A stretch of 64,000 nucleotides of DNA from Collinsella sp. AM33-4BH. Its GTDB lineage: Bacteria; Actinomycetota; Coriobacteriia; Coriobacteriales; Coriobacteriaceae. The position numbers and the translations under genes were made by a program. A model generated the notes under the pieces. It was not told where the DNA came from, ran no database searches, and saw only the letters and a program-made list of their open reading frames with translations. The stretch covers positions 62,001 to 126,000 of the forward strand of contig NZ_QSIN01000001.1 of the NCBI RefSeq assembly GCF_003469205.1. Reading direction: 5' to 3'. This document shows positions 35,516-44,423 of the stretch, piece by piece. Positions within the stretch are counted from its first letter, which is position 1; each line of letters opens with the position of its first letter.

Positions 35516-37389
35516 GCGCGATCACCCATCAATACATTCTTGGCGTGGAGCGTGGGGCAGATCCCGCAGCCGGTGCACGACGTGCGGGTGCAGTCGGGAG
35601 TCGTGACGCCCTCGAGCGAGCGACGGTACTCGCGCTCGAGGAAGCCGCGCGTACAGCCGGGGCTCACATGCTCCCACGGCAGGCGCCAATCCAACTCGTA
35701 GGGCAGGTGCACAAGCTCATTGAGGTCGATGCCGTTTTTGGCAGCAGCTTCCTTCCAGTTATCGAGCGAGAAATGCTCTACCCAGGCGTCAAAGCGAGAG
35801 CCCGAGCGCCAAGCATCGATGATGACGGGCGTCATGTCACGACCGGCGCGGGACAGCGCGGCCTCGATGAGCGAGGTCTCGGCATCGTGGTAATGAACAC
35901 GGACGGCACGGTTGCGAACGCTCGTGATAAGCAGCTTCTGGCGACGCTTGACGTCGTCGTAGTCGAGCTGCGGGCACCACTGGAACGGCGTGGCAGCCTT
36001 GGGGATAAAGACCGAAACCGAGATGGACACCGAAATCGAGCCGCGACGAGCCTTGGGCACCACGGAACGACCGAGCTCCAGCACGTGATCGGCCAGATTG
36101 GCGATGGCCACGATGTCCTCGTCGCGCTCGCCGGGAAGGCCCATCATAAAGTAGAGCTTCATGCGGTTCCAGCCGGCCTCGAAGGCCGCCTTGGCCGCAC
36201 GGTCCAGGTCCTCCTCGGTCACGTTCTTGTTAATGATGTCGCGCATGCGCTGACTGCCGGCCTCGGGCGCGAACGTCAGGCCGCCCTTCTTTTCGCCGGC
36301 GACCGACTCGGCCATATCCACGCCAAACGAATCCAAGCGCTGCGACGGAATAGACACGCGAATACCCGTATCCTCCAGGCGACGATTGAGCCTGCCGAGC
36401 ACGTCACGAATGCAGGAGTGGTCGGTCGTGGAGAGCGAGGTCAGCGACACCTCGTCATAGCCGGTCTTTTCCAGACCCCGAATCACCGACGAGACGATCT
36501 GGTCGGCCGAGCGCTCGCGCACCGGGCGATACGTCATGCCGGCCTGGCAAAAACGACAGCCGCGGGCGCAGCCGCGCAGGATCTCGATAGACAGGCGGTC
36601 GTGGACCAGCTGCGCATAGGGTACGCACGACTGCGACAGCGGATTCGTGGCGCCGAAATCCTCGACGACGCGTTTGTAGACCACGGTCGGCGCATCCTTG
36701 CCCTCACGCGGCACGGTGTAGCCATGCGGCGAGCAGGGCTCGTCGTGACGAACCTCATAGAGCGACGGCACGTAGTTGCCGGCAATGGATGCAAGCTGCT
36801 CAACAATCTGCGCGCGCGGGACTCCTTCGTCACGCAGATGGCGATGCAGCTGGCAGGTCTCGAGCAGCGATTCCTCGCCCTCGCCGATGAGGATGGCATC
36901 GAAGAAGGCCGCATACGGCTCGGAGTTGTACACCGAAGGGCCACCGGCGATGACAATGGGGTCGTCCTCGGTGCGGTCGGCCGCCAACAGCGGAATGCCA
37001 GCGAGGTCGAGAGCCTCGAGGAAGTTCGTCACCGCCATCTCGTGCGGCACATGCAGGCCGACCATATCAAACGAAGCGACGGGGGCGGCGCCTTCGAGCG
37101 ACAGCAGTGGAATACCCGCCTCGCGCATGGCGTCACCCATATCGGGCCACGGCACATAGCCGCGCTCGCAGGAGATGCCCTCGGCCTGGTTAAGAATGTT
37201 GTAGAGGATGGCGATACCTTGGTTGGGCAGACCGACCTCGTATACGTCCGGATAGATCAGGCAACAACGGTAATCGGCATCGGCCTTGGAAAGCGTGCCC
37301 CACTCGTGATCGATATAGCGGCTCGGTTTCTCGACCTTGGCGAGCAACGGCTCAATTAAATGAAAACAGTCTTGGTATGCAACGCGCAA
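35512..37389 (-). CDS. TIGR03960-type B12-binding-domain radical SAM protein
   Basis: 625 residues. An N-terminal cobalamin-binding-like domain (about 60-190, with VIAGGPSVYNSEPYAAFFDAILIGEGE) precedes a radical SAM barrel with the 4Fe-4S motif RGCARGCRFCQAG near residue 290, and a C-terminal cysteine cluster TSCTGCGICPTLHAK that may bind another metal centre. Substrate unknown. TTG start at 37389 with AGGGG seven bases upstream. Paired with the DUF2344 partner by a 4-base overlap. Confidence 0.85.
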   Translation of the reverse strand: MRVAYQDCFHLIEPLLAKVEKPSRYIDHEWGTLSKADADYRCCLIYPDVYEVGLPNQGIAILYNILNQAEGISCERGYVPWPDMGDAMREAGIPLLSLEGAAPVASFDMVGLHVPHEMAVTNFLEALDLAGIPLLAADRTEDDPIVIAGGPSVYNSEPYAAFFDAILIGEGEESLLETCQLHRHLRDEGVPRAQIVEQLASIAGNYVPSLYEVRHDEPCSPHGYTVPREGKDAPTVVYKRVVEDFGATNPLSQSCVPYAQLVHDRLSIEILRGCARGCRFCQAGMTYRPVRERSADQIVSSVIRGLEKTGYDEVSLTSLSTTDHSCIRDVLGRLNRRLEDTGIRVSIPSQRLDSFGVDMAESVAGEKKGGLTFAPEAGSQRMRDIINKNVTEEDLDRAAKAAFEAGWNRMKLYFMMGLPGERDEDIVAIANLADHVLELGRSVVPKARRGSISVSISVSVFIPKAATPFQWCPQLDYDDVKRRQKLLITSVRNRAVRVHYHDAETSLIEAALSRAGRDMTPVIIDAWRSGSRFDAWVEHFSLDNWKEAAAKNGIDLNELVHLPYELDWRLPWEHVSPGCTRGFLEREYRRSLEGVTTPDCTRTSCTGCGICPTLHAKNVLMGDRA

Positions 37390-37399
37390 CGGAAAACCC

Positions 37400-38329
37400 C
37401 TAAGCAGCGAGATCGGACGCGTCTTGGTAGGACGCCATAGGACGGGTAGCGCCCGCGACCGTGGTCACCAGATCGCGAACGCGGGAGAACGTGGCAGTGA
37501 CCACCTCGTTGGCACGGCTGTAGTCGACATCGCGCTCGTAGAGCGAAACGAGCGCACGGCCCATGCCATAGGTGCCCGCGGCAGCAGTGAGCGCCTTGAC
37601 GGCAAACCCAATATGCGGCGTCTGCTTGACGAGCGCGCGGGTGACCGCGCGGATCACAAGACCGCCGACAAGCACGCCCGCGACCTCGTAGCCGCGCTCA
37701 GGCTTAATGCCGCGTCCAAAGACGGCAGCGAGCTCAAAGAGCATGCCCACCTGCGCCAGCGCCATAACGGGATAATCGGCGCCCGGCAAAAACACCAGCG
37801 CACCGGTCGCCATATTGGTGAGCGCGCACGAGGTGATGATACGATTGGCCGCCGCGATGCGCATGAAGGCAAAGTTCGCCGCAAAAGCCGTTTCCTTTTC
37901 GGTGCGATCGAGAATCCAGCGGGCAAGCGTCTCGAGCAGATACGTCTTATCGGTTGCCGCTACCACGCCGAGCACAGGCGTGGACTCCTCGATAAACGGC
38001 ACCTCCACAGCAGACTCGGCAAGCACGCACACGGGGGCGCCGGCGATCACGAGCTCCTGCACGGCACTCTCCAAGCGGTCGGAGCCGCACGAGAGCACCA
38101 GCACCACATCGGTATCGGTCTTTGGAGCAATTCGCTCCTCCCCCAGACGCTCGACGCGCACAATGCCCGAGGTCGTCTGCGGTACAAAGGCGTCACGCAC
38201 CGTCTCGGCCAGAAAGCGCGAGGCGGACGAATCCAAATAGACCGAGACGCGCACCAGCGTATCGGAATCCTTCTTAACGGACGCGCCCATCTTAAAAGCG
38301 CGGGTCAGCTTATCTACGGGAATTTTCAT
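37400..38329 (-). CDS. DUF697-like membrane-associated protein, function unknown
   Basis: 309 residues. The N-terminal half (to about residue 145) is a soluble alpha/beta-looking region with no motif I recognise. The second half has a DUF697/YcjF-like pattern: an AAANRIITSCALTNMATGALVFLPGADYPVMALAQVGMLFELAAVFG stretch (two hydrophobic helices), then AGVLVGGLVIRAVTRALV and a third amphipathic segment. DUF697 domains often accompany Era-like GTPases, but no GTPase motif is present here. Lies between rodA and the radical SAM pair, same strand and short gaps, so probably co-expressed with the shape genes. Confidence 0.75.
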   Translation of the reverse strand: MKIPVDKLTRAFKMGASVKKDSDTLVRVSVYLDSSASRFLAETVRDAFVPQTTSGIVRVERLGEERIAPKTDTDVVLVLSCGSDRLESAVQELVIAGAPVCVLAESAVEVPFIEESTPVLGVVAATDKTYLLETLARWILDRTEKETAFAANFAFMRIAAANRIITSCALTNMATGALVFLPGADYPVMALAQVGMLFELAAVFGRGIKPERGYEVAGVLVGGLVIRAVTRALVKQTPHIGFAVKALTAAAGTYGMGRALVSLYERDVDYSRANEVVTATFSRVRDLVTTVAGATRPMASYQDASDLAA

Positions 38330-38347
38330 AGCAAACCCCTCCAGCGG

Positions 38348-39574
38348 TTACGCGGCGCCCGAACGATGCCGCCATATGGATTGTACGATACCCACCGTCA
38401 GCAGCTGAATCATCATCGAAGACGAACCGAAGCTAATAAACGGTAGCGGAATACCGGTAATCGGCATCATGCCGATGCACATGCCGATGTTTTCGAAGGT
38501 CTGGAACGCCCACATGCCAACGATGCCCACACACGATAGGCGCAAGAACAGCGACTCACAATTAAAGGCGACGCGAATCGTCGAAAAGATCAGCAGCACG
38601 TAGAGGCACAGGAGCAAAAAGGAACCGCAAAAGCCAAAGGTCTCGGACAGGAAGGCGAAGACGAAGTCGGTGTGGAACTCGGGCAGAAAGCCGCCGGCCG
38701 ACTGCGTCGCATGGCCCAAACCCTTACCAAAGAAACCGCCCGAGCCAACGGCGATAAGCGACTGCTGCAGGTTGTAGGCATCGTCCGAATCGGCATTATC
38801 GGGGTCGATAAAGACCGTCAGACGGTTCATCTGATACTGCTTGATGAGCACATCGTGGCCGAGCAACGAATCAAAGACCGAATCGAGCGCCAGGACGAGG
38901 GCCACCAGGCCCACGAGCAGGGCCAGGGTCGACAGCACCCATTCGCGGCGTGCACCGCTCATGCAGATGACGATGGCGCCCGAGACCAGCACGACCAGGC
39001 CCGAGCCCAGGTCGCCCATGGCGACGACGGCCAAAAACGGAATGGACAGCATGCCGCAGAGCTTGACGTAGTCGCGAACGGTATCGATGCGGCCGTTATA
39101 CTGCGAGCCAAGCGTGGCGATAAAGAAGATGGTGATGAGCTTGGCAAGCTCAACCGGCTGGAATGTCAAGCCGATACCGGGAATCTTGATCCAGCCCGTC
39201 ATGCCCAGACCGCCCGTATAGGACAGGCCCGGAATCTTGGGCGAGAAGATCACAATAAGGTCGATGACGAGCAGCGCCGTCGAGAAGTTAGAGATGCCGC
39301 GCAGATCGGTACGCCAGACGAGCACCGCAAGCACCGCGCCAATGCCAATGCCCAGCAGGTGGCGCGAGAATGAGGCGTCGGCCTTAAACTGTGACGCCGA
39401 CCAAATAATGATGGCGCCATAGGCAACGAGCGCGACGGTAGCCAGCAGCACACCGATATGCACCTTTTGGCGAAACGTACCGCGCGAGGCCGAAAGTTGC
39501 TTGTTGACGCGGTCCAGGCTGCTGCGAGAGCCGGTCTTGGTTGAACGGAACAGATCCGCCGGAGAAAAATCCAT
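38348..39574 (-). CDS. rodA: Rod-shape SEDS glycosyltransferase RodA
   Basis: Peptidoglycan polymerase of the elongation machinery. Ten or so hydrophobic helices, with the SEDS features GMTGWIKIPGIGLTFQPVELAKL and GSGGFFGKGLGHATQSAGGFLPEFHTDFVFAFLSE, and GIPLPFISFGSSSMMIQLLTVGI near the C-terminus. A hydrophilic Ser/Arg-rich N-terminus of about 38 residues is cytoplasmic. ATG at 39574 with GGAGG five bases upstream. Assigned RodA, not FtsW, from its place after mrdA. Confidence 0.93.
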   Translation of the reverse strand: MDFSPADLFRSTKTGSRSSLDRVNKQLSASRGTFRQKVHIGVLLATVALVAYGAIIIWSASQFKADASFSRHLLGIGIGAVLAVLVWRTDLRGISNFSTALLVIDLIVIFSPKIPGLSYTGGLGMTGWIKIPGIGLTFQPVELAKLITIFFIATLGSQYNGRIDTVRDYVKLCGMLSIPFLAVVAMGDLGSGLVVLVSGAIVICMSGARREWVLSTLALLVGLVALVLALDSVFDSLLGHDVLIKQYQMNRLTVFIDPDNADSDDAYNLQQSLIAVGSGGFFGKGLGHATQSAGGFLPEFHTDFVFAFLSETFGFCGSFLLLCLYVLLIFSTIRVAFNCESLFLRLSCVGIVGMWAFQTFENIGMCIGMMPITGIPLPFISFGSSSMMIQLLTVGIVQSIWRHRSGAA

Positions 39575-39583
39575 CGCAACCTC

Positions 39584-41653
39584 CTATCGAACCGAAGAAT
39601 CGCCCGAGGCCGAAGAGCTATCGGGCTCGTCATAAATCACGCCGAGCACATCGCGCACGACATGCATCGCGGTATCTGAGCCACCGCCGCCCTGCTCCAG
39701 GACAGTAGCGATGACATACTTGGGATCATCGGCCGGCGCATAGGCGCAAAACCACGCGTATTCGTCCTCGCCGCTTTTCTCGCCCGTGCCCGACTTGCCG
39801 TACACCTGCGGCGTCAGGGTGCCAAAGTGAGCCGCCAAGGACGTCGATGCCGTGTAAATCACGTCGTGCATGCCGTTGCGAACAAGAGTCAAATCCGAAT
39901 CGCTGTTGATCTTGGCCTCCAGACGCTTCTTCTTGCCCTTGCCGTTGTACTTATAGGCATCGCCGTCGCCATCGCGCGACACGGCAGACAAAAACACGTG
40001 AGGCACGTACTGTTTGCCGCCGTTGGCAAGGCCCATGTAGGCGCATGCCATCTGCAGAGGCGTCACCAAAATGTCGCCCTGGCCGATGGCGATGTTGGTC
40101 ATATCGCCGGCATTCCACTTGCGGTCTTCGGCAGAGGCGTCGGTAAAGTACGACTCTTTCCACTCGGCATCGGGAATACGGCCCGCGCCCTCACTCGGCA
40201 GATCGATACCGCAGGTCTTGCCTAGGCCCCAGCGACGAAAGACCTCCTGCAGCCCCTCGGAATGTTGCTCGTCATAAAAGAACGCCTTGCCCATGTCGTA
40301 GAAGACGGGGTCGCACGAGTTGGCGATACCCGACTGCAGCGTCATGGTGCCGTGGCCAGACGTCAACCAGCAGCGCTTGCCCCAAGCCTTGCCCAAGCCC
40401 GTCCAATAGCCCGTGCAGTTGGTTGTCTGTGTTGAAGTGTAGGTTCCAAACTCAAGACCGGCCAGTGCCGAAAGCGGCTTGATGGTCGAGGCCGACATGT
40501 ACTGTCCGCTAATGGCGCGGTTGAGCAGCGGGTGCGAACCCTTGTCATCATTGAGCTCGGTCCACACGTCATTTGAGACGCCGCCGATAAAGACGGAAGG
40601 ATCGAACTTGGGCTCGCTCGCCATGCCCAGGATCTCGCCATTGTTGGGATCGAGACACACCACAGCGCCGTTGCCGGCATTGCTGTAGCCAGTGGTCTTG
40701 GCAAGCTCGATGGCGCTCGCCAGCGCCGTCTCACAGGCCTGTTGGATCTTAAGGTCGAGCGTGAGCTTAATGTCGGAGCCGGCCTTGGCGGGCACGGCGC
40801 CGGCCTGACCGGTCACATTGCCCGAGGCATCGACCTTGACGGTCTGCTCGCCACGAATACCCTGCAGCAGGTTTTCGTAGTAGCTCTCAACACCCGCCTG
40901 GCCCACGATATCGCCCGACTGGTACGTAATCTTGCCAGCAGAAGCATCATCATCGCCAGAGGTTTTCTTATTCTGGGCCTCGAGCTGCTCGGAGGTAATG
41001 GTGCCGGTATAGCCCAAAATGTGACAGGCCGTCTCGCCGTACGGGTACTGGCGCTCGGTACGCTCGGCAATCTTGACGCCCGGGAACTCGCCGGCGTGCT
41101 CCTTGATATAGGCAACCGTTGAGCGGCGCACGTCCGTCGCGATGGTATGCAGACTCTGGGCGCCCTCGGAATTGTCCTGGATATTGCGCAGCACAGCCAC
41201 GTAGGGCATACCGAGCACGTTGGCAAGATGACGAACCAGAACCTCATCCTCAGCAAGGTCGCGATAGGCCACGACAGCAAGTGAGGGACGGTTCTGGACA
41301 AGCGCCACGCCATTGCGGTCGAGGATGCGGCCGCGCACAGCGGGTGTGGTAACGGTGCGCGTCTGATTGCTATTAGCCTGCTTTTCGTAATAGTCCGACG
41401 AGACCATCTGCATGCCCCACAGCTTGACGGCAAGCGCCGCGAACATCGCGCCCACACCCGTGGTGAGGATGGAGAAGCGGCCCTTAAAGGCGGTCGCCGC
41501 GGTATTGCCCTCGCCCTCGGTGGCGCGCGGGGCCGTTCCATGCTGCGTATCGTAGGTAAAACGGGAATCGCCGCGACGCATGATGACCAGCGCGACCACG
41601 ATGGCCACAACCAGCACGATACCGGCGATAATAACCGTCATCTGGGAAGACAT
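39584..41653 (-). CDS. mrdA: Penicillin-binding protein 2 (elongasome transpeptidase)
   Basis: 689-residue class B PBP. One N-terminal transmembrane segment (VIIAGIVLVVAIVVALVIM) and a second hydrophobic stretch, a dimerisation domain, then the transpeptidase: S-x-x-K as SASTIKPLSA (about residue 390), SCD in IANSCDPVFYDMG, and KSGTGEKSG. It partners RodA, whose gene starts ten bases downstream. The first 50 residues, with two hydrophobic segments and a charged linker, are longer than usual for PBP2. Confidence 0.92.
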   Translation of the reverse strand: MSSQMTVIIAGIVLVVAIVVALVIMRRGDSRFTYDTQHGTAPRATEGEGNTAATAFKGRFSILTTGVGAMFAALAVKLWGMQMVSSDYYEKQANSNQTRTVTTPAVRGRILDRNGVALVQNRPSLAVVAYRDLAEDEVLVRHLANVLGMPYVAVLRNIQDNSEGAQSLHTIATDVRRSTVAYIKEHAGEFPGVKIAERTERQYPYGETACHILGYTGTITSEQLEAQNKKTSGDDDASAGKITYQSGDIVGQAGVESYYENLLQGIRGEQTVKVDASGNVTGQAGAVPAKAGSDIKLTLDLKIQQACETALASAIELAKTTGYSNAGNGAVVCLDPNNGEILGMASEPKFDPSVFIGGVSNDVWTELNDDKGSHPLLNRAISGQYMSASTIKPLSALAGLEFGTYTSTQTTNCTGYWTGLGKAWGKRCWLTSGHGTMTLQSGIANSCDPVFYDMGKAFFYDEQHSEGLQEVFRRWGLGKTCGIDLPSEGAGRIPDAEWKESYFTDASAEDRKWNAGDMTNIAIGQGDILVTPLQMACAYMGLANGGKQYVPHVFLSAVSRDGDGDAYKYNGKGKKKRLEAKINSDSDLTLVRNGMHDVIYTASTSLAAHFGTLTPQVYGKSGTGEKSGEDEYAWFCAYAPADDPKYVIATVLEQGGGGSDTAMHVVRDVLGVIYDEPDSSSASGDSSVR

Positions 41654-41666
41654 CTACGAGCCTCCC

Positions 41667-42233
41667 CTATTTGAGCTTACGGGTCTTGGGCTTAAAGCGC
41701 ATGCCCGTCTGGCGTCCGCCACGTGCGGAGAATCCATAACCGGACTGCGGCACGACGCCGGACATCAAAAACGGAATGGCAACCAAACCCGTCAGGATCG
41801 AAGACGGCAGCGCATGGCCGAAGATCGCCACGACAAAGCTCGTCTCCAAACCCATAAACAGCAAGATGATGCTGTAGATCACATTAATGACGAGCGCGAA
41901 GGCACCCACCGTGATGCCGCGCGCACTCGGGGTACCGCCCGTCTGACCGGCGGCGCTATGCACCAGGGCAAAAGAACCCACGGTCAGCAGGAGCGACATA
42001 ACGCCCACCGGCACGGCAGCGGAAAGGTCATAGAACAAGCCGCTGCAAAAACCGCACACGACGGCACGGGTCGGGTCGCCCGAGAACACGCTTAGGCACA
42101 CCAGGATAATCATAAAGTTGACGCGACCGCCCGCAATGGAGATCTGCGGTGCCAGGCCTGCCTGCAGCAGCACGCACACGATGGCGGCGATTACAAACGT
42201 GCGGGAGCTCATCCCCTGCTCGTGTAGATCCAT
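41667..42233 (-). CDS. mreD: Rod-shape protein MreD
   Basis: 188-residue integral membrane protein with about five hydrophobic helices and the family's FMIILVCLSVFSGDPTRAVVCGFCSGLFYDL segment. Bridges MreC to the Rod complex. The ATG at 42233 lies at good spacing from AGGGGG, whereas the ATG at 42239 is only two bases from it. The C-terminus is basic (MRFKPKTRKLK). Confidence 0.9.
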   Translation of the reverse strand: MDLHEQGMSSRTFVIAAIVCVLLQAGLAPQISIAGGRVNFMIILVCLSVFSGDPTRAVVCGFCSGLFYDLSAAVPVGVMSLLLTVGSFALVHSAAGQTGGTPSARGITVGAFALVINVIYSIILLFMGLETSFVVAIFGHALPSSILTGLVAIPFLMSGVVPQSGYGFSARGGRQTGMRFKPKTRKLK

Positions 42234-42244
42234 GGACATGCCCC

Positions 42245-43243
42245 CTATTCGCTCGAGCCGGAATCGGTCGTCTCGGACGTGTCGGAACCGTCATCCGAGC
42301 TCTCGTCCTTCGTCTTGGTCGCAGCATCGCGCGACGTTCCCTGCGGCGTGCTATTAGCGGTGCTCACGTCCTCATCCGAGGCCGACTGTTCGTCGGTCAG
42401 CGAGGTGATGACCAGCACTTCCTCGTTGTTCTCGGCCGTCGTCTGGGCGCGCACCACAATGGTGTAGTACACGTCGTTTGCGGATTTTTCAACCGACGAG
42501 ACGGTGCCGAGCGGTAGACCCTTGGGGAACACACCGCCAATGCCCGAGGTCACGATGATGTCGCCAACCTTAACGTCGGAATCGACGCTCACGTACTCAA
42601 GACGCAGCGTGCCGTCAGCCTGACCCTGCAGCATGCCCTGGGCGCGCGTGTCCTGCACCATAGCGGACACGCCCGAGTTCTCATCGCCAATCAGGCGCAC
42701 GGTGGACGTCTTGGCCGAGACCTCGATAATCTGGCCTATGACACCGGCAGAACTCGTCACAGGCATGTTGATGGTAAGACCGTCGGCAGAACCCTTATCG
42801 ATGGTGACGGTCGAGGTCCAGGCATCGCCCGAAGCGCCGACGATACGAGCTGCGGTTGATTTGAGGTTGTAGGTCGACTGCAGGCCGACCAGCCCCTCCA
42901 GTCGCTCGGCGGTCTTTTGAGCCTCGGAGAGCTCGGCAACCTTAGAGGTCAGTTCCTCGTTTTGCTTCTTAAGCTCGTCAAGCGTGTCCTGCGACGCCGT
43001 AAGGTTAGAGAACACGTTACCGATCGCATTGAAGGGAGCCGCCACAGCCGAGCCCACAAAGCGCACCGGCGAGGTAATCGTCGTCACGCCCGAGCGCACG
43101 GCATGAATCGGTCCTGCCTCGCCCTCGCGGATGTAAAACGTGAGCAGCAACACCGAAATCAGGCTGAAAACAATCAACGGGCGCATACCCGTTGATTGTC
43201 GCTTGGTATTCAGATTTGTGGAGAAACCCGAAGATCGTGCCAA
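42245..43243 (-). CDS. mreC: Rod-shape protein MreC
   Basis: 332 residues: short cytoplasmic N-terminus, one transmembrane segment (PLIVFSLISVLLLTFYI), a coiled coil (about 85-110, LDELKKQNEELTSKVAELSEAQKTAERLEGL), then the beta-barrel domain with VTSSAGVIGQIIEVSAKTSTVRLIGDENSGVSA and GDIIVTSGIGGVFPKGLPLG. It ends in an unusually long Ser/Thr/Asp-rich tail (about 50 residues). TTG start at 43243 with AGGTGG seven bases upstream. Confidence 0.94.
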   Translation of the reverse strand: MARSSGFSTNLNTKRQSTGMRPLIVFSLISVLLLTFYIREGEAGPIHAVRSGVTTITSPVRFVGSAVAAPFNAIGNVFSNLTASQDTLDELKKQNEELTSKVAELSEAQKTAERLEGLVGLQSTYNLKSTAARIVGASGDAWTSTVTIDKGSADGLTINMPVTSSAGVIGQIIEVSAKTSTVRLIGDENSGVSAMVQDTRAQGMLQGQADGTLRLEYVSVDSDVKVGDIIVTSGIGGVFPKGLPLGTVSSVEKSANDVYYTIVVRAQTTAENNEEVLVITSLTDEQSASDEDVSTANSTPQGTSRDAATKTKDESSDDGSDTSETTDSGSSE

Positions 43244-43264
43244 ATGGAATCCACCTTTTGGAAA

Positions 43265-44308
43265 TTAAGCATTGGTCTGGACGAAGCCGCCATCAAACGC
43301 ATTGGCCTCGAGCACGCGGGCACAGCCGTTAACGACGTTATCGAGCGCCGTGGGGCTGACGTTGACCGAAACACCGGTCTCATCGCGCAGGCGCACGTCG
43401 AGACCGCGCAGCAGCGCGCCGCCACCGGTCAGCAAAATGCCGTAGTACATAAGGTCCGAGGCAAGATCGGGAGGCGTAGCGTCGAGTGCGTCCTTGACGG
43501 CCTTGGCCATCTCGTCGAGCGGCTTGTTGAGTGCGCGACGAATCTCCTCGCTCTCGATGCGCACGGTCTTGGGCAGACCGGTGATCACGTCGCGACCGTT
43601 GACCTCGACGTCGAGCTCATCCTTGAGCGGCACGGCGGAGCCGACCTTGATCTTGATGTCCTCTGCCGTACGCTCGCCGATGGCCAGGTTGTAGGCATCA
43701 CGAACGTGCGTGAGGATGGCCTGGTCGAACTCGTCGCCGGCAATACGAATGGACTGCGAGACGACGATGCCGCCCATAGCGATAACGGCAACCTCGGTGG
43801 TACCGCCACCGATGTCGATGACCATGGAGCCGGTGGGTTCCTCGACGGGCAGGTCGGCGCCGATGGCAGCCGCCATGGGCTCTTCGATCAGATAGGCCTG
43901 GCGGGCACCGGCCTGGATCGTGGCCTCAAAGACAGCGCGCTTCTCGACCGACGTGACACCGGAGGGAACGCAGACGACAACACGCGGACGCGGAGTCCAC
44001 GGATAGCGCTTCTCGGACGCCTTGTCGATAAAGTAGCGAAGCATGGCCTCGGTAACATCGAAGTCGGCGATGACGCCGTCCTTCAGGGGACGAACGGCCA
44101 CGATGTTGCCGGGCGTACGGCCGAGCATGCGCTTTGCCTCGATACCGACCGCCAAGATGCGCTCGTCGTTCTTGTCGATGGCGACAACAGAGGGCTCGCG
44201 AATGACGATGCCCTTGCCGCGCACGGAGACAAGCGTATTGGCGGTGCCGAGGTCGATGGCAAGATCGCCCGCATAGCTACCGAAGAACATATCCATCAAA
44301 GAAAACAA
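43265..44308 (-). CDS. mreB: Actin-like rod-shape protein MreB
   Basis: Cytoskeletal ATPase that positions the elongation machinery. DLAIDLGTANTLV (phosphate 1), DIGGGTTEVAVI (phosphate 2) and LTGGGALLRGLD (adenosine loop) are present. 347 residues. TTG start at 44308 with AGGAG five bases upstream; an ATG at 44296 is possible but poorly spaced. First gene of mreBCD-mrdA-rodA. Confidence 0.96.
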   Translation of the reverse strand: MFSLMDMFFGSYAGDLAIDLGTANTLVSVRGKGIVIREPSVVAIDKNDERILAVGIEAKRMLGRTPGNIVAVRPLKDGVIADFDVTEAMLRYFIDKASEKRYPWTPRPRVVVCVPSGVTSVEKRAVFEATIQAGARQAYLIEEPMAAAIGADLPVEEPTGSMVIDIGGGTTEVAVIAMGGIVVSQSIRIAGDEFDQAILTHVRDAYNLAIGERTAEDIKIKVGSAVPLKDELDVEVNGRDVITGLPKTVRIESEEIRRALNKPLDEMAKAVKDALDATPPDLASDLMYYGILLTGGGALLRGLDVRLRDETGVSVNVSPTALDNVVNGCARVLEANAFDGGFVQTNA

Positions 44309-44368
44309 CGCAACTCCTGATGTGTTGGATGATTGCTGGAAAACTACTAGCTCATCATACTAGCGCAA

Positions 44369-44402
44369 GCCCGGCACCTCACTTGCGGTGAAGCGCCGGG
44401 CA
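44369..44402. terminator. GC-rich hairpin between the TPR gene and mreB
   Basis: GCCCGGC and CTCAC segments pair with GGTGA and GCCGGGC around TTGC. There is no T-run on either side, so it may be a weak or factor-assisted terminator, or a structured element upstream of mreB. Confidence 0.4.
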
Positions 44403-44423
44403 AAGCTAAATCCCATAAGGTCA

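Noticed and set aside
35545..37359. A 604-codon open frame opposite the radical SAM gene
   Set aside because: Arg/Gly/His-rich composition with no motif; the opposite strand has a well-supported gene.
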